A stretch of DNA of 64,000 nucleotides from an uncultured Muribaculaceae bacterium (GTDB lineage: Bacteria > Bacteroidota > Bacteroidia > Bacteroidales > Muribaculaceae), in NCBI GenBank assembly GCA_910587425.1, contig CAJUKU010000006.1, positions 62,001 to 126,000 of the forward strand. The letters are read 5' to 3'. Both the position numbers and the translations under genes were made by a program. Below are positions 55,293 through 64,000 of this stretch, one piece after another (the stretch's first letter is position 1; the number at the start of each line of letters is the position of its first letter). A model generated the notes under the pieces. That model was not told where the DNA came from. It made no database searches and worked only from the letters and a program-made list of their open reading frames with translations.

Positions 55293-55937
55293 TCAGAAGA
55301 GGTAGGCGACGCGGAGATTCCAGGAGCGGTTGCGTGCGCTGTAGTTCGTGAGCAGCTTTGCCTTGAGGGCGTAGGTGACGCCGAGGTTGTAGCTGGCTGT
55401 CACCTGCCAACGCTGCAGGATCTCTGCTCCGAGACCGAACTCGAGACCGAGGTCGCCTCCGGCATAGTCTAACGCGGGGTTCTTGCTGTGACCCACAAGA
55501 AATCCGAATGTGGGACCGGCAAATGCTATGGGCGCAATCTTCTCCTCAAATCCGTTCATGCGGGTGTACTTGAAGCGGAGATGGATCGGGAGCGCAAGGT
55601 AATGGAGGGCGGCACGTTCGGTGCCGAGTCCCTGCGATGACCATATAAGGCGTTCGCCCATGTGCAGTTTGGCTCCGCGCTGCTCGTAGTAGAGTCCGAG
55701 GTCGATGCCGAAGCCGATTCCGGGAAACATCATCTCGGCGGCAATTCCGGCGGAATAGCCTATGGTCTTGTCGACCGTCATGATCTCCGGCTGCTTGAAG
55801 TTGAGGTTGGTGAGGCTTATGCCGACCGTGGGACCATATCGGAACTGTGCGGATGCTTTGGGCGCGAATGCTGCGACCATGATTACGGCAGCCACGAGTG
55901 CAGTCCTGACGACCGGTGATATAAGTTTATGTTTCAT
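55293..55937 (-). CDS. Outer membrane beta-barrel (porin-family) protein
   Basis: 214-residue small outer-membrane barrel of the OmpA/PorT-like beta-barrel group found throughout Bacteroidota. The frame continues upstream into the PurF-like gene; the start at 55937 was chosen because a signal peptide (residues 1-28, ending ASA) begins there. The mature part is made of alternating strands (QFRYGPTVGISLTNLNF, GFGIDLGLYYEQRGAKL, WNLRVAYLF) and ends in Phe. Function unknown. It follows the PurF-like gene by 37 bp on the same strand, so co-transcription is likely although a functional link is not evident. Confidence 0.82.
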   Translation of the reverse strand: MKHKLISPVVRTALVAAVIMVAAFAPKASAQFRYGPTVGISLTNLNFKQPEIMTVDKTIGYSAGIAAEMMFPGIGFGIDLGLYYEQRGAKLHMGERLIWSSQGLGTERAALHYLALPIHLRFKYTRMNGFEEKIAPIAFAGPTFGFLVGHSKNPALDYAGGDLGLEFGLGAEILQRWQVTASYNLGVTYALKAKLLTNYSARNRSWNLRVAYLF

Positions 55938-55974
55938 TACAGATTGTTTCGTGTTAGTATGTTCTGTTGTCGTG

Positions 55975-57378
55975 TCAGTCGTGGCTCGAGCCGTCGAAGC
56001 AGTGGGTGCAGATCTTGCACTTGGGCAGTCCGATGGCGCTGACCACATTCTCGATCGATGCGAATGAGAGCGAGGTGATGTTGAGCTGTCGGCGAATCTC
56101 CTCGACCATGGCGCAGTAGCGCGGCGATCCGGTGGTGGCATACTCCTCGAGATGGGCGTCGGGCGAGCCTTCGAGCTTGTTGATGACGCGCCGTGTGATC
56201 AGCTCCATGTCGCTCTTCGATGCGGTGAAGTTGAGGAAACGGCAGGGGTAGATGAGCGGGGGGCAGCTGATGCGCATGTGCACCTCGCGCGCTCCGCACT
56301 CGTAGAGGTCGTTGACGTTGTCGCGGAGCTGCGTGCCACGCACTATGGAGTCGTCGCAGAATAGCACCTTGCGGTCGCGCAGCAGAGCCATGTTGGGGAT
56401 CAGCTTCATCTTAGCCACGAGCTCGCGGCGCTCCTGTGTGCTCGGGGTGAAGCTGCGCGGCCATGTCGGGGTGTACTTGACGATGCCGCGCTTGTAGGGC
56501 ACGCCCTTGCCTTCAGCATATCCGAGTGCCACACCGATGCCGGAGTCGGGTATGGCGCTGACGAAATCGACGTCGGTGTGGTCGGTCGACGCCATCTCCT
56601 TGCCGGTGGCGTAGCGCATCTCATCGACGTTGCGCCCCTCGTATTCGCAGACGGGGTAGCCGTAGTAGGTCCAGAGGAACGCACAGATCTGCATCTCCTC
56701 CTGCGGCTTGCGCAGCTGGCGGGTGGCGTCGGCTGTGAATTCCACGATCTCACCCGGTCCGAGATTGTAATCGATATGGTAGCCGAGGTTGGGGAAGGCG
56801 CAGGTCTCCGATGTAGCCGCGAAGGCGCCATCCTTGCGTCCGAGAATGATCGGTGTGCGTCCGAGGCGGTCGCGGGCGGCGATGATCTTTCCGTCGAGCA
56901 GTATGAGCATCGAGCATGAACCCTTGATGCGGTTGTAGACGTTCTCAATGCCGCTGACGAAGTCCTTGCCCTCGCTTATCAGCGCGGCTATCATCTCGGT
57001 GGGGTTGATGATGTCGTAGCTGTGCTCGCAGAAGTGGTGTCCTTTGGCGAGCAGCTCGTCGGCAAGCTCATTTATGTTATTGATGCGTGCCACGGTGACA
57101 ATCGCGAACTTGCCGAGGTGGCAGTTGACGATGATGGGCTGCGCGTCGGTGTCGGATATCACTCCGATGCCGGTGTTGCCGTTGAAGTCGGCAAGATCAG
57201 CCTCAAACTTCGTGCGGAAGTAAGAGTTCTCGATGTTGTGGATCGAGCGTGTAAAAATGCCGTCGTTGCAGGTAGCCATTCCGGCACGCTTGGTGCCCAT
57301 GTGGCTGTTGTAGTCCACGCCGTAGAAAAGTTCGTCGACGCATCGCGAGTGTTTTGCAACTCCAAAAAATCCTCCCAT
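55975..57378 (-). CDS. PurF-like amidophosphoribosyltransferase lacking the catalytic cysteine
   Basis: 467-residue paralogue of amidophosphoribosyltransferase, the first enzyme of purine synthesis. The N-terminal glutaminase domain begins MGGFFGVAKHSRC where active enzymes have Cys directly after Met; the nucleophile is therefore Gly here. The phosphoribosyltransferase domain is intact in its PRPP motif FCDDSIVRGTQLRDN, with MRISCPPLIYPCRF after it, and the C-terminus carries CKICTHCFDG, a possible metal or cluster site. It may use free ammonia, another partner's ammonia or have a regulatory role. It sits 58 bp behind purL. Homologues with the same change occur in Bacteroidales. Confidence 0.85.
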   Translation of the reverse strand: MGGFFGVAKHSRCVDELFYGVDYNSHMGTKRAGMATCNDGIFTRSIHNIENSYFRTKFEADLADFNGNTGIGVISDTDAQPIIVNCHLGKFAIVTVARINNINELADELLAKGHHFCEHSYDIINPTEMIAALISEGKDFVSGIENVYNRIKGSCSMLILLDGKIIAARDRLGRTPIILGRKDGAFAATSETCAFPNLGYHIDYNLGPGEIVEFTADATRQLRKPQEEMQICAFLWTYYGYPVCEYEGRNVDEMRYATGKEMASTDHTDVDFVSAIPDSGIGVALGYAEGKGVPYKRGIVKYTPTWPRSFTPSTQERRELVAKMKLIPNMALLRDRKVLFCDDSIVRGTQLRDNVNDLYECGAREVHMRISCPPLIYPCRFLNFTASKSDMELITRRVINKLEGSPDAHLEEYATTGSPRYCAMVEEIRRQLNITSLSFASIENVVSAIGLPKCKICTHCFDGSSHD

Positions 57379-57436
57379 AGCAGGTGTTACTGTCCGGGTT
57401 ACTTACTTTATATAAATGATCAGTTATGTCAGTTGA

Positions 57437-60400
57437 TTAGCTCTGGCGGTTAGCCTCGACCCAGCGGCGAGCGTTGACGAATGCGTCGATCCAGGGTGTC
57501 ACATCGTCGTTGCGGTGCGATTCGGGATAGTAGGCGCACTGCCAGGGGAAGATCGAGCGCTCGAGGTGGGGCATCATTGCGAGGTGGCGACCGTCGTCGG
57601 AGCAGATGCCTGCTACCGCCGCACGCGATCCGTTGGGGTTGCCGGGATAAGCGCTGTAGTTGTAGCGTGCCACGATGTTGTAGCGGTCGAGCGGCATCGG
57701 CAGGTTGAACTTACCTTCGCCGTGAGCCACCCAGATACCGGTCTTTATGCCGGAGAGAGAGCCGAACATCACCGATTTGTTCTCAGGTATCGCCACGCCT
57801 ACGAACTGCGACTCGAACTTGTGGCTGTCGTTGTGCTCCATCCGTGTGCGCTTCTCATGCGAGGGGTTGATGAGGTTGAGCTCGATCATGAGCTGACATC
57901 CGTTGCAGATGCCGAGGCTCAGTGTGTCCTTGCGCTCGTAGAAGCGCCGGAGCGCCTGGCGTGCGTTGTCGTTCCAGAGGAAGCCGCCCGCCCATCCTTT
58001 TGCAGAGCCGAGTACGTCGGAGTTGGAGAATCCTCCGCAGAACACGATCATGTTGACATCCTCCAGGGTCTCGCGTCCGCTCATGAGGTCGGTCATGTGC
58101 ACATCCTTCACGTCGAATCCGGCGAGGTAAAGCGCATACGCCATCTCACGGTCGCCGTTGACACCTTTCTCGCGGATGATCGCGGCGCGGATGCCTGATT
58201 TCTCCTTGCGGTCGAGCGAGAGTCCGCGTGATGCGAGCTTGCCGTCGAATCCTGCGGGGAGGCGGTAGCGTATGGGCTGACGCTTGTAGTTGTCGAAGCG
58301 GAGTGCGGCGTGACGCTGACCGCTCTGCAGGCAGTCCATCAGATATGAGCTGCGGAACCATACGTCGCGTGCGTGGTCTATGCCGATCATCTGCTCGCGA
58401 CCCTCGTGGTTGACGAGGATCATGCGCTCGTCGGACGGATGACCGACGATGTGGTATGTCACTCCAGCCTCGGCGAGCAGTGCGAGAGCCTTGTCGAGCG
58501 AGGCGTCGGCGATCTGCAGCACTACGGCGGGGTTTTCAGCGAAAAGTATCTTTATGAGGTCGGTCTCACCGGCGGCGACGAACGATTCGGTGGTGAGGTC
58601 GATACCGCCCTGGGTGTTGGCGAACGCCATCTCAAGCAGTGTGGTGATGAGACCACCGGCTGAGACGTCGTGGGCAGCCATCACCGATCCGCGTGCCACG
58701 AGCTTCTGCACGGCGGCAAAGGCTGCGGCGAAGCGGGCGGGATCGGCTACGGTCGGAACCTCCGAGCCGAGGCGGTTGAGCGACTGCGCGAGCGCGGAGC
58801 CGCCAAGCGCGAGGGGTGAGGAGGAGAAATCGACATAGATGAACGAGGATTTGCGGCAGCGCATCACGGGGCTTGCCACGCGGCGCACATCCTTGACCTG
58901 TCCGGCGGCGGAGATAATCACCGTGCCGGGGGCATATACCTTGTCGTCGCCATATTTCTGGGTCATGGAGAGGCTGTCCTTACCGGTGGGGATGTTTATG
59001 CCGAGTGCACATGCGAAGTCGCTGGCTGCCTCAACGGCACGGTAGAGGGCGGCATCCTCGCCGGGATTCTTGCATGGCCACATCCAGTTGGCGCTGAGCG
59101 ATACGCTGCGCAGACCCTCCTGGAGGGGAGCGCCTACGATATTGGTCAGCGCCTCGGCGATTGCGATGACCGATCCTTTAGCAGAGTCGACGAGCGCTAC
59201 CTGCGGTGCATGACCGATAGATGTAGCTATGCCTTTGCGTCCGGTGTAGTCGAGAGCCATTACGCCGCAGTCGCTGAGCGGGAGCTGAATCTCGCCCTGG
59301 CACTGCTGACGCGCTACCTTGCCGGTCACGGAGCGGTCCACTTTGTTGGTGAGCCAGTCCTTACATGCCACTCCCTCGAGAGAGAGCACATCGGCTACAT
59401 ACTGGGGGAGGTGAGCCTCATCATACTCCGGATCGGCGTATTTCAGCTCTATGGTGTTGTCGGTAAGAACCGTCTTGGGGGAGTTGCCGAACATGTCAGC
59501 CATGGCGAGGTCGATGGGCTTAACGCCATCAGACTGCTCGAAGACGAAGCGGTGGTCGTCGGTGGTCTCGCCCACGACGTAGAGCGGGCTGCGCTCACGC
59601 TCGGCGATGCGCTCCACGAGCTTGATATCCTTTTCGTTGATCACCATGCCCATGCGCTCCTGGCTCTCGTTGCCTACGATCTCCTTAGCCGAGAGAGTGG
59701 AGTCGCCCACAGGGAGTGCGGCGATGTCGATATGTCCGCCGGTAGCCTCCACGAGCTCGGAGAGCGCGTTGAGGTGACCTCCGGCGCCGTGGTCGTGGAT
59801 AGACACGATCGGGTTCTTATCTGATTCAGCAAGGGCGCGGATCACGTTGCTGACGCGCTTCTGCATCTCGGGGTTGGCGCGCTGCACGGCGTTGAGCTCG
59901 ATGGCGTTGGCATACTGACCGGTCTCCACCGAGGAGACTGCGCCGCCACCCATACCAATGCGGTAGTTGTCGCCACCCATGACCACAACTTTCTGTCCGG
60001 GCACGGGCTCGCCCTTGATAGCATCTTTCTTGGCTGCGAATCCAACGCCGCCGGCAAGCATTATCACCTTGTCGTAGGCATACATGCGTCCGTTCTCGTC
60101 ATGTTCGAATGTGAGCAGTGAGCCGCAGATGAGGGGCTGACCGAACTTGTTGCCGAAGTCGGAGGCGCCGTTTGAAGCCTTGATGAGTATGTCGGCGGGT
60201 GTCTGGTAGAGCCATACGCGCGGGTTGAGCATGAGTTCCCAACGGTGGTCGGGCGACATGCGGGGGTATGATGTCATGTAGACAGCCGTACCGGCGAGGG
60301 GAAGGCTCGCCTTGCCGCCGCCGAGGCGGTCGCGGATCTCACCACCCGATCCTGTAGCCGCGCCGTTGAACGGCTCGACTGTGGTGGGGAAGTTGTGGGT

Positions 60401-61141
60401 CTCAGCCTTGAGCGAGATTACGGTGTCGATATCCTTTGTCTCGAAATAGTCGGGACGGTCGGGGTTGACCGGGTAGAACTGCTGCACGCGCGGACCGCGG
60501 AGGAACGCTACATTGTCCTTATATGCCGACACAATGGAGTTGGGATTCTCCTGCGATGTGCGCTTGATCATCTTGAACAGCGACATCGGCTTCTCCTTGC
60601 CGTCGATCACGAAAGTGCCGTTGAAGATCTTGTGGCGGCAGTGCTCTGAGTTGACCTGCGAGAAACCGAACACCTCGCTGTCGGTGAGCGGACGTCCGAG
60701 TTTCTCGGCGAGCTGGCGGAGATACTGCTCCTCGTCGGCGCTCAACGCGAGACCTTCGGCGCGGTTGTACTCGGCGATATCTTCGATATATACGATTGGC
60801 TGCGGCGAGTTGCTGACGGTGAATACGTTGGAACGCAGTCCTTCATATACACGCTCAAGCATCTTGTCGAAGCGTGGCGGATTCTCCTTGGTGAGCGTGA
60901 ACTGCTCTATGCGCGTGATACCATGCAGCCCCATGTTCTGGGTGATTTCCACAGCGTTGGTGCTCCATGGGGTTATCATCTCCTTACGCGGGCCGATGTA
61001 GGTGCCTTTGAGCGAGGTGGATGCTAACGGTTTTGCTCCGTCGAAAAGCCAAGTGAGCTTTTCATTCTCGGTGTCAGAGAAACGGTGGTCAGTCTCAACG
61101 GCTATTACGTTGGATGCGCCTTTCTTGAAGAATACTACCAT
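57437..61141 (-). CDS. purL: Phosphoribosylformylglycinamidine synthase (single-chain)
   Basis: 1234-residue large-type FGAR amidotransferase, step four of purine synthesis: FGAR plus glutamine plus ATP to FGAM. The synthetase core includes ETHNFPTTVEPFNGAATG and SIHDHGAGGHLNALSEL; the C-terminal glutaminase has the nucleophile Cys1079 in LGICNGCQ and His1192/Glu1194 in MPHLERS. The length agrees with the fused purL type. Next to it are the PurF-like gene and, 2.7 kb away, purT; a TonB receptor gene on the other strand interrupts the purine cluster. Confidence 0.96.
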   Translation of the reverse strand: MVVFFKKGASNVIAVETDHRFSDTENEKLTWLFDGAKPLASTSLKGTYIGPRKEMITPWSTNAVEITQNMGLHGITRIEQFTLTKENPPRFDKMLERVYEGLRSNVFTVSNSPQPIVYIEDIAEYNRAEGLALSADEEQYLRQLAEKLGRPLTDSEVFGFSQVNSEHCRHKIFNGTFVIDGKEKPMSLFKMIKRTSQENPNSIVSAYKDNVAFLRGPRVQQFYPVNPDRPDYFETKDIDTVISLKAETHNFPTTVEPFNGAATGSGGEIRDRLGGGKASLPLAGTAVYMTSYPRMSPDHRWELMLNPRVWLYQTPADILIKASNGASDFGNKFGQPLICGSLLTFEHDENGRMYAYDKVIMLAGGVGFAAKKDAIKGEPVPGQKVVVMGGDNYRIGMGGGAVSSVETGQYANAIELNAVQRANPEMQKRVSNVIRALAESDKNPIVSIHDHGAGGHLNALSELVEATGGHIDIAALPVGDSTLSAKEIVGNESQERMGMVINEKDIKLVERIAERERSPLYVVGETTDDHRFVFEQSDGVKPIDLAMADMFGNSPKTVLTDNTIELKYADPEYDEAHLPQYVADVLSLEGVACKDWLTNKVDRSVTGKVARQQCQGEIQLPLSDCGVMALDYTGRKGIATSIGHAPQVALVDSAKGSVIAIAEALTNIVGAPLQEGLRSVSLSANWMWPCKNPGEDAALYRAVEAASDFACALGINIPTGKDSLSMTQKYGDDKVYAPGTVIISAAGQVKDVRRVASPVMRCRKSSFIYVDFSSSPLALGGSALAQSLNRLGSEVPTVADPARFAAAFAAVQKLVARGSVMAAHDVSAGGLITTLLEMAFANTQGGIDLTTESFVAAGETDLIKILFAENPAVVLQIADASLDKALALLAEAGVTYHIVGHPSDERMILVNHEGREQMIGIDHARDVWFRSSYLMDCLQSGQRHAALRFDNYKRQPIRYRLPAGFDGKLASRGLSLDRKEKSGIRAAIIREKGVNGDREMAYALYLAGFDVKDVHMTDLMSGRETLEDVNMIVFCGGFSNSDVLGSAKGWAGGFLWNDNARQALRRFYERKDTLSLGICNGCQLMIELNLINPSHEKRTRMEHNDSHKFESQFVGVAIPENKSVMFGSLSGIKTGIWVAHGEGKFNLPMPLDRYNIVARYNYSAYPGNPNGSRAAVAGICSDDGRHLAMMPHLERSIFPWQCAYYPESHRNDDVTPWIDAFVNARRWVEANRQS

Positions 61142-61172
61142 GTGTGATTATCGGTCTATTAAGTAATCTCTT

Positions 61173-61207
61173 CCGCACGTTGAATACGTTTGAGTGCCGG
61201 CGTGCGG
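61173..61207 (-). other. Hairpin in the purL 5' leader
   Basis: On the - strand CCGCACG and CGTGCGG pair perfectly (7 bp) around a 21-nt loop in the purL leader. No T-tract. No known purine riboswitch is recognisable here; regulatory meaning is uncertain. Confidence 0.35.
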
Positions 61208-61217
61208 TTTTATGCTG

Positions 61218-61225
61218 CAAAATTA
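61218..61225 (-). promoter_or_regulatory. purL -7 box (TAATTTTG)
   Basis: TAATTTTG on the - strand, 77 bp before the purL start; the -33 region has no clear TTTG. Confidence 0.5.
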
Positions 61226-61343
61226 GGTAAAAACCGCGAACTTTCATGCCGGCGCGGTGCTTTTTTTCGCGCGATGTGTGGTGGGGCTGCGGAAAAAACA
61301 GCGAGTTGATAATTTTCGCGCTTGAGCCACGTTACCTTATTAT

Positions 61344-63743
61344 ATGCGTAGAATTATTATTTTGTTGATCTCGGCTATAACTGCTCTGGGGATGATTCGG
61401 GCAGAGGCTGCGGGGCAGGTCACGCTCCGCGGTGTGGTGTCGGATTCCGACGGTGAGCCGCTTGCAGGGGTGTCGGTCAGGGCGTCGTCGGGCGCTGCCG
61501 GTGCTACACGCGCCGATGGCTCGTACCGTATCACGGCAGATGCCCCGGGGGATTCCCTTACCGTACGGTACACATTGTTGGGTTACGCCACTGTAGAGCG
61601 GGTGCTTTTCCGTCCGCACGGTGAGCTGACTCTGAATATCCGCATGGATGAGGAGGATCATGAGCTTGATGAGGTAGTGGTGACCGATATCCGCAAGCGC
61701 ACCGACGCCATGGAGCGGATCGATGCACGCGGCTATTCGCGCCTGTCTGCCGGTCCTGCCGGCGGCAGCGTCGAGAGCATGATATCCACCATGCCCGGTG
61801 TGTCGGGCGTCAATGAACTGTCAAACACATACTCCGTGCGCGGTGGCGCGTATGATGAGAATGCGGTGTATATAAACGGTGTGGAGATTTACCGTCCGCT
61901 GACGATAACATCGTCGTCGCAGGAGGGGCTGAGCATGATAAATCCAGATATGGTTGGCTCAGTCGAGTTCTCGACCGGTGGTTTCGGCGCACAGTATGGC
62001 GACCGTATGTCGTCGGTGCTTGATATCAACTACCGCCGTCCTGCCGCTGCCGAGGGGACGGTGTCGGCGAGCCTGATGGGTGGCAGCGCCGCTTTCGGGC
62101 ATGGAGGCGCGCGCTTCTCGCAGCTGCATGGCGTGCGCTACAAACGCAATGCCTCATTGCTCGGATCAACCGACACAAAAGGGGAGTATGACCCTGATTT
62201 CTTTGACTGGCAGTCGATGCTGACGTATTCGCCCTCCGCGCGTGTGCAGATGTCGGCTTTGATCAACGTGAACCTCAGCAACTACCGTTTTGCCCCGACC
62301 GATCGCGAGACTACATTCGGCACGATGAACGATGCGAAGCGGTTCCGTGTGTATTTCGACGGGCAGGAGAAAGACCGGTTCAATGTGTTCACTGGAGCTT
62401 TCACCGTCGACTGGCGCGCTGCGGAGCGAACCACGCTCACCCTGCAGGCTTCGGGGGTGCGGTCGGATGAGCTTGTCGCATACGATATCTCCGGCGAATA
62501 CTGGCTTGACATGGCGGGATCTGATGATGCCTCGGTAGGTGGTGAGCTCGGAGTGGGACGATACGGCGAGCATGCCCGCGATCGGCTGCGCACCACTGTC
62601 TATGGAGCGACATTGCGTGGCGCTACGGATATAGGCAGAAACCGCCTGACCTACGGCGTGTCTGTGCGGCGTGAGGAGATAACCGAACATGCCCGCGAAT
62701 GGGAACGACGTGATTCCGCCGGATTCTCGCTTCCGGCATCGGGCGACGGACTGCGGGTATGGTATGCCTCCGCTTCCGATCATGAACTTGCTTCGACACG
62801 CGGATCTGTCTATCTTCAGGATAATCTGCGGCTTACTCCTGCCGCTGGATTTGTGAACATAAATTTTGGTGTCCGCGGTTCATGGTGGAGTTATAATAAG
62901 GAGACAATCATAAGTCCACGCGTGCAGTTGGGCTTTGTTCCGGCGCGCGCTCCGCATTGGGCGTTCCGCTTCGCGACAGGGCTGTACTATCAGTCGCCTT
63001 TCTACCGCGAATTGTTGCGTCCGGTAGAGATCGGTCGCGGCGAGTATGTCACGGCGATGAATCCCGACATAAAGTCGCAGCGCAGCTATCAGGCGATCCT
63101 GGGAACGGACTTTACTTTCAATGCTTTCGGTCGACCGATGAAACTGTCGGCGGAGGTGTATTATAAAGCGCTGTCAAACCTGATAGCCTACCGTAACGAT
63201 AACCTGCGTCCGATATATTCGGGCGTGAACGACGGATCGGGTCATGTGGCGGGCATCGACATGCGCCTGTTCGGACAGTTCGTGCCGGGAAGTGACTCAT
63301 GGATCAGCCTCGGACTGATGAACAGTTCGGAGACAGTCGGCGGAATCAAGATGCCACGTCCAAACGACCGGCGTTATAACCTTTCGCTATATTTCACCGA
63401 TTTCATTCCGGGAATAGAGCGACTGAAAGTTTCGCTGCGGGGTGTACTCATGGACGGACTCCCGACGACACCTCCACGCACAGACCGCCGCGAGGATTAT
63501 TTCCGTATGCCGGCTTACAAGCGCGTGGATATCGGCGCAACTTACGGCATCATCGTTCCGCAGCAGTCCAACCGTCCGTCGTGGCTGCGGGGACTATGGC
63601 TGGGGCTGGATGTGTTCAATCTTTTCGATATGGATAATGTGGCGGATTATTATTGGGTGACGGATGTGAATTCCATACAGTATGCCGTGCCCAACTATCT
63701 TACACGTCGGCAGGTGAATGTCAAGCTGACGCTTGATTTCTGA
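61344..63743 (+). CDS. TonB-dependent outer membrane receptor
   Basis: 799-residue TonB-dependent receptor with a signal peptide (about residues 1-22), an N-terminal carboxypeptidase-regulatory-like beta-sandwich (about 24-105: VTLRGVVSDSDGEPLAGVSV), a plug domain (about 110-215, with VNELSNTYSVRGGAYDENAV) and the 22-strand-type barrel. It is shorter than SusC-type glycan importers (about 1000 residues), has no SusD partner here, and its substrate is unknown; metal chelates or small peptides are typical for this size. It ends with a barrel strand (VNVKLTLDF). It lies divergent to purL and a hairpin terminator follows. Confidence 0.9.
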   Translation: MRRIIILLISAITALGMIRAEAAGQVTLRGVVSDSDGEPLAGVSVRASSGAAGATRADGSYRITADAPGDSLTVRYTLLGYATVERVLFRPHGELTLNIRMDEEDHELDEVVVTDIRKRTDAMERIDARGYSRLSAGPAGGSVESMISTMPGVSGVNELSNTYSVRGGAYDENAVYINGVEIYRPLTITSSSQEGLSMINPDMVGSVEFSTGGFGAQYGDRMSSVLDINYRRPAAAEGTVSASLMGGSAAFGHGGARFSQLHGVRYKRNASLLGSTDTKGEYDPDFFDWQSMLTYSPSARVQMSALINVNLSNYRFAPTDRETTFGTMNDAKRFRVYFDGQEKDRFNVFTGAFTVDWRAAERTTLTLQASGVRSDELVAYDISGEYWLDMAGSDDASVGGELGVGRYGEHARDRLRTTVYGATLRGATDIGRNRLTYGVSVRREEITEHAREWERRDSAGFSLPASGDGLRVWYASASDHELASTRGSVYLQDNLRLTPAAGFVNINFGVRGSWWSYNKETIISPRVQLGFVPARAPHWAFRFATGLYYQSPFYRELLRPVEIGRGEYVTAMNPDIKSQRSYQAILGTDFTFNAFGRPMKLSAEVYYKALSNLIAYRNDNLRPIYSGVNDGSGHVAGIDMRLFGQFVPGSDSWISLGLMNSSETVGGIKMPRPNDRRYNLSLYFTDFIPGIERLKVSLRGVLMDGLPTTPPRTDRREDYFRMPAYKRVDIGATYGIIVPQQSNRPSWLRGLWLGLDVFNLFDMDNVADYYWVTDVNSIQYAVPNYLTRRQVNVKLTLDF

Positions 63744-63764
63744 TAAGTTTACATGATATTTAAA

Positions 63765-63802
63765 CAATGAGGGCAGCCCGGATATGCGGACTGCCCTCAT
63801 TG
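63765..63802. terminator. Bidirectional terminator between TonB receptor and purT
   Basis: Perfect 12-bp stem (CAATGAGGGCAG with CTGCCCTCATTG), 14-nt loop. T-rich on the - strand (TTTAAAT) and TTATGT on the + strand; shared by the two convergent genes. Confidence 0.75.
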
Positions 63803-63822
63803 TTATGTATGTGGATTGATGA

Positions 63823-64000
63823 TCAGCGGGGGAGTACGTTGACGCGGAGCCGGTCGTATGCACGGTCGGCTTTTGCGCGAGCCTCTTCAAGGGTCGGAGC
63901 GGTGGCGAGGATAACACCCATGCGGCGGTGACCCTTGATCTCCGGTTTGCCGAATATTCGCATCTGCACACCAGGCTCGGCAAGAACCTCCTCAAGCATG
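63823..64000 (-). CDS. purT: Phosphoribosylglycinamide formyltransferase 2 (C-terminal end only)
   Basis: Only the last 59 codons lie in the window. The visible sequence (QMRIFGKPEIKGHRRMGVIL, then ATAPTLEEARAKADRAYDRL) closely follows the C-terminus of PurT, an ATP-grasp enzyme that formylates GAR with formate, one step before PurL. The rest is beyond the right edge. Confidence is high for the family because the GKPEI-x-G-x-RR-x-GV block is distinctive. Confidence 0.85.
   Translation of the reverse strand, partial: MLEEVLAEPGVQMRIFGKPEIKGHRRMGVILATAPTLEEARAKADRAYDRLRVNVLPR

Noticed and set aside
61173..61225. Purine riboswitch upstream of purL
   Set aside because: There is a hairpin but no conserved riboswitch core or terminator/antiterminator pair.

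Overview
The window is chromosomal DNA from a Bacteroidales bacterium, most likely a gut Muribaculaceae-type organism. Three things point there: promoters with the Bacteroidota pattern TTTG/TTG, about 19-20 bp, then TAnnTTTG; start codons that mostly lack Shine-Dalgarno sites; and family-typical gene sets (bamA-ompH-ompH-murI, a DAHP synthase/chorismate mutase fusion, a DksA-like protein lacking zinc cysteines, a T9SS-type C-terminal domain). The family-level assignment is inference. No rRNA, tRNA or CRISPR was found.

Layout. 1-5.6 kb (+): the 3' part of bamA, two Skp/OmpH periplasmic chaperones, glutamate racemase and a membrane-anchored zinc peptidase. 5.6-12.4 kb (-): a DUF6155 protein, then the run uvrB, ygiQ-type radical SAM protein and S9 peptidase. 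12.5-14.7 kb (+): tgt and an LptF/G permease. 14.7-21.8 kb (-): ileS, dksA-like, lspA, a DUF4296 lipoprotein, a small protein and a MATE transporter. 21.8-28.9 kb: inositol monophosphatase family protein, Lrp regulator, a secreted patatin-barrel protein, a BadF-type sugar kinase, serB and a LegC-type aminotransferase. 29-31 kb (-): rpsO, an omega-like RNA polymerase subunit and bamD. 31-39 kb (-): the etfB-etfA-acyl-CoA dehydrogenase operon and nifJ. 39-46.9 kb (-): DUF1015, fur-purA and the aromatic amino acid operon pheA-aminotransferase-aroF/aroQ-tyrA. 47-52.5 kb (-): a very large secreted protein. 52.5-55.1 kb: a structured repeat element and an AbiE toxin-antitoxin pair. 55.2-64 kb: a barrel protein, a PurF-like protein, purL, a TonB-dependent receptor and the 3' end of purT.

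The strongest regulatory finding is a complete Phe/Tyr transcription attenuator in front of pheA. It has a promoter, a 24-codon leader peptide in which 10 of 11 consecutive residues are Phe or Tyr, an antiterminator pairing whose position fits ribosome stalling, and an intrinsic terminator just before pheA. It would control a four-gene operon that makes both phenylalanine and tyrosine.

Other notable items are: a 527-bp repeat element with long inverted arms around a 22-bp tandem array; an autoregulatory-looking promoter/operator for the AbiE pair; a G10 tract plus 18-bp tandem repeats in the predicted 5' leader of the giant secreted protein; a Tgt without its zinc cysteines; a PurF paralogue without its catalytic cysteine; and three genes whose -7 box lies exactly 4 nt before the start codon, predicting leaderless mRNAs.
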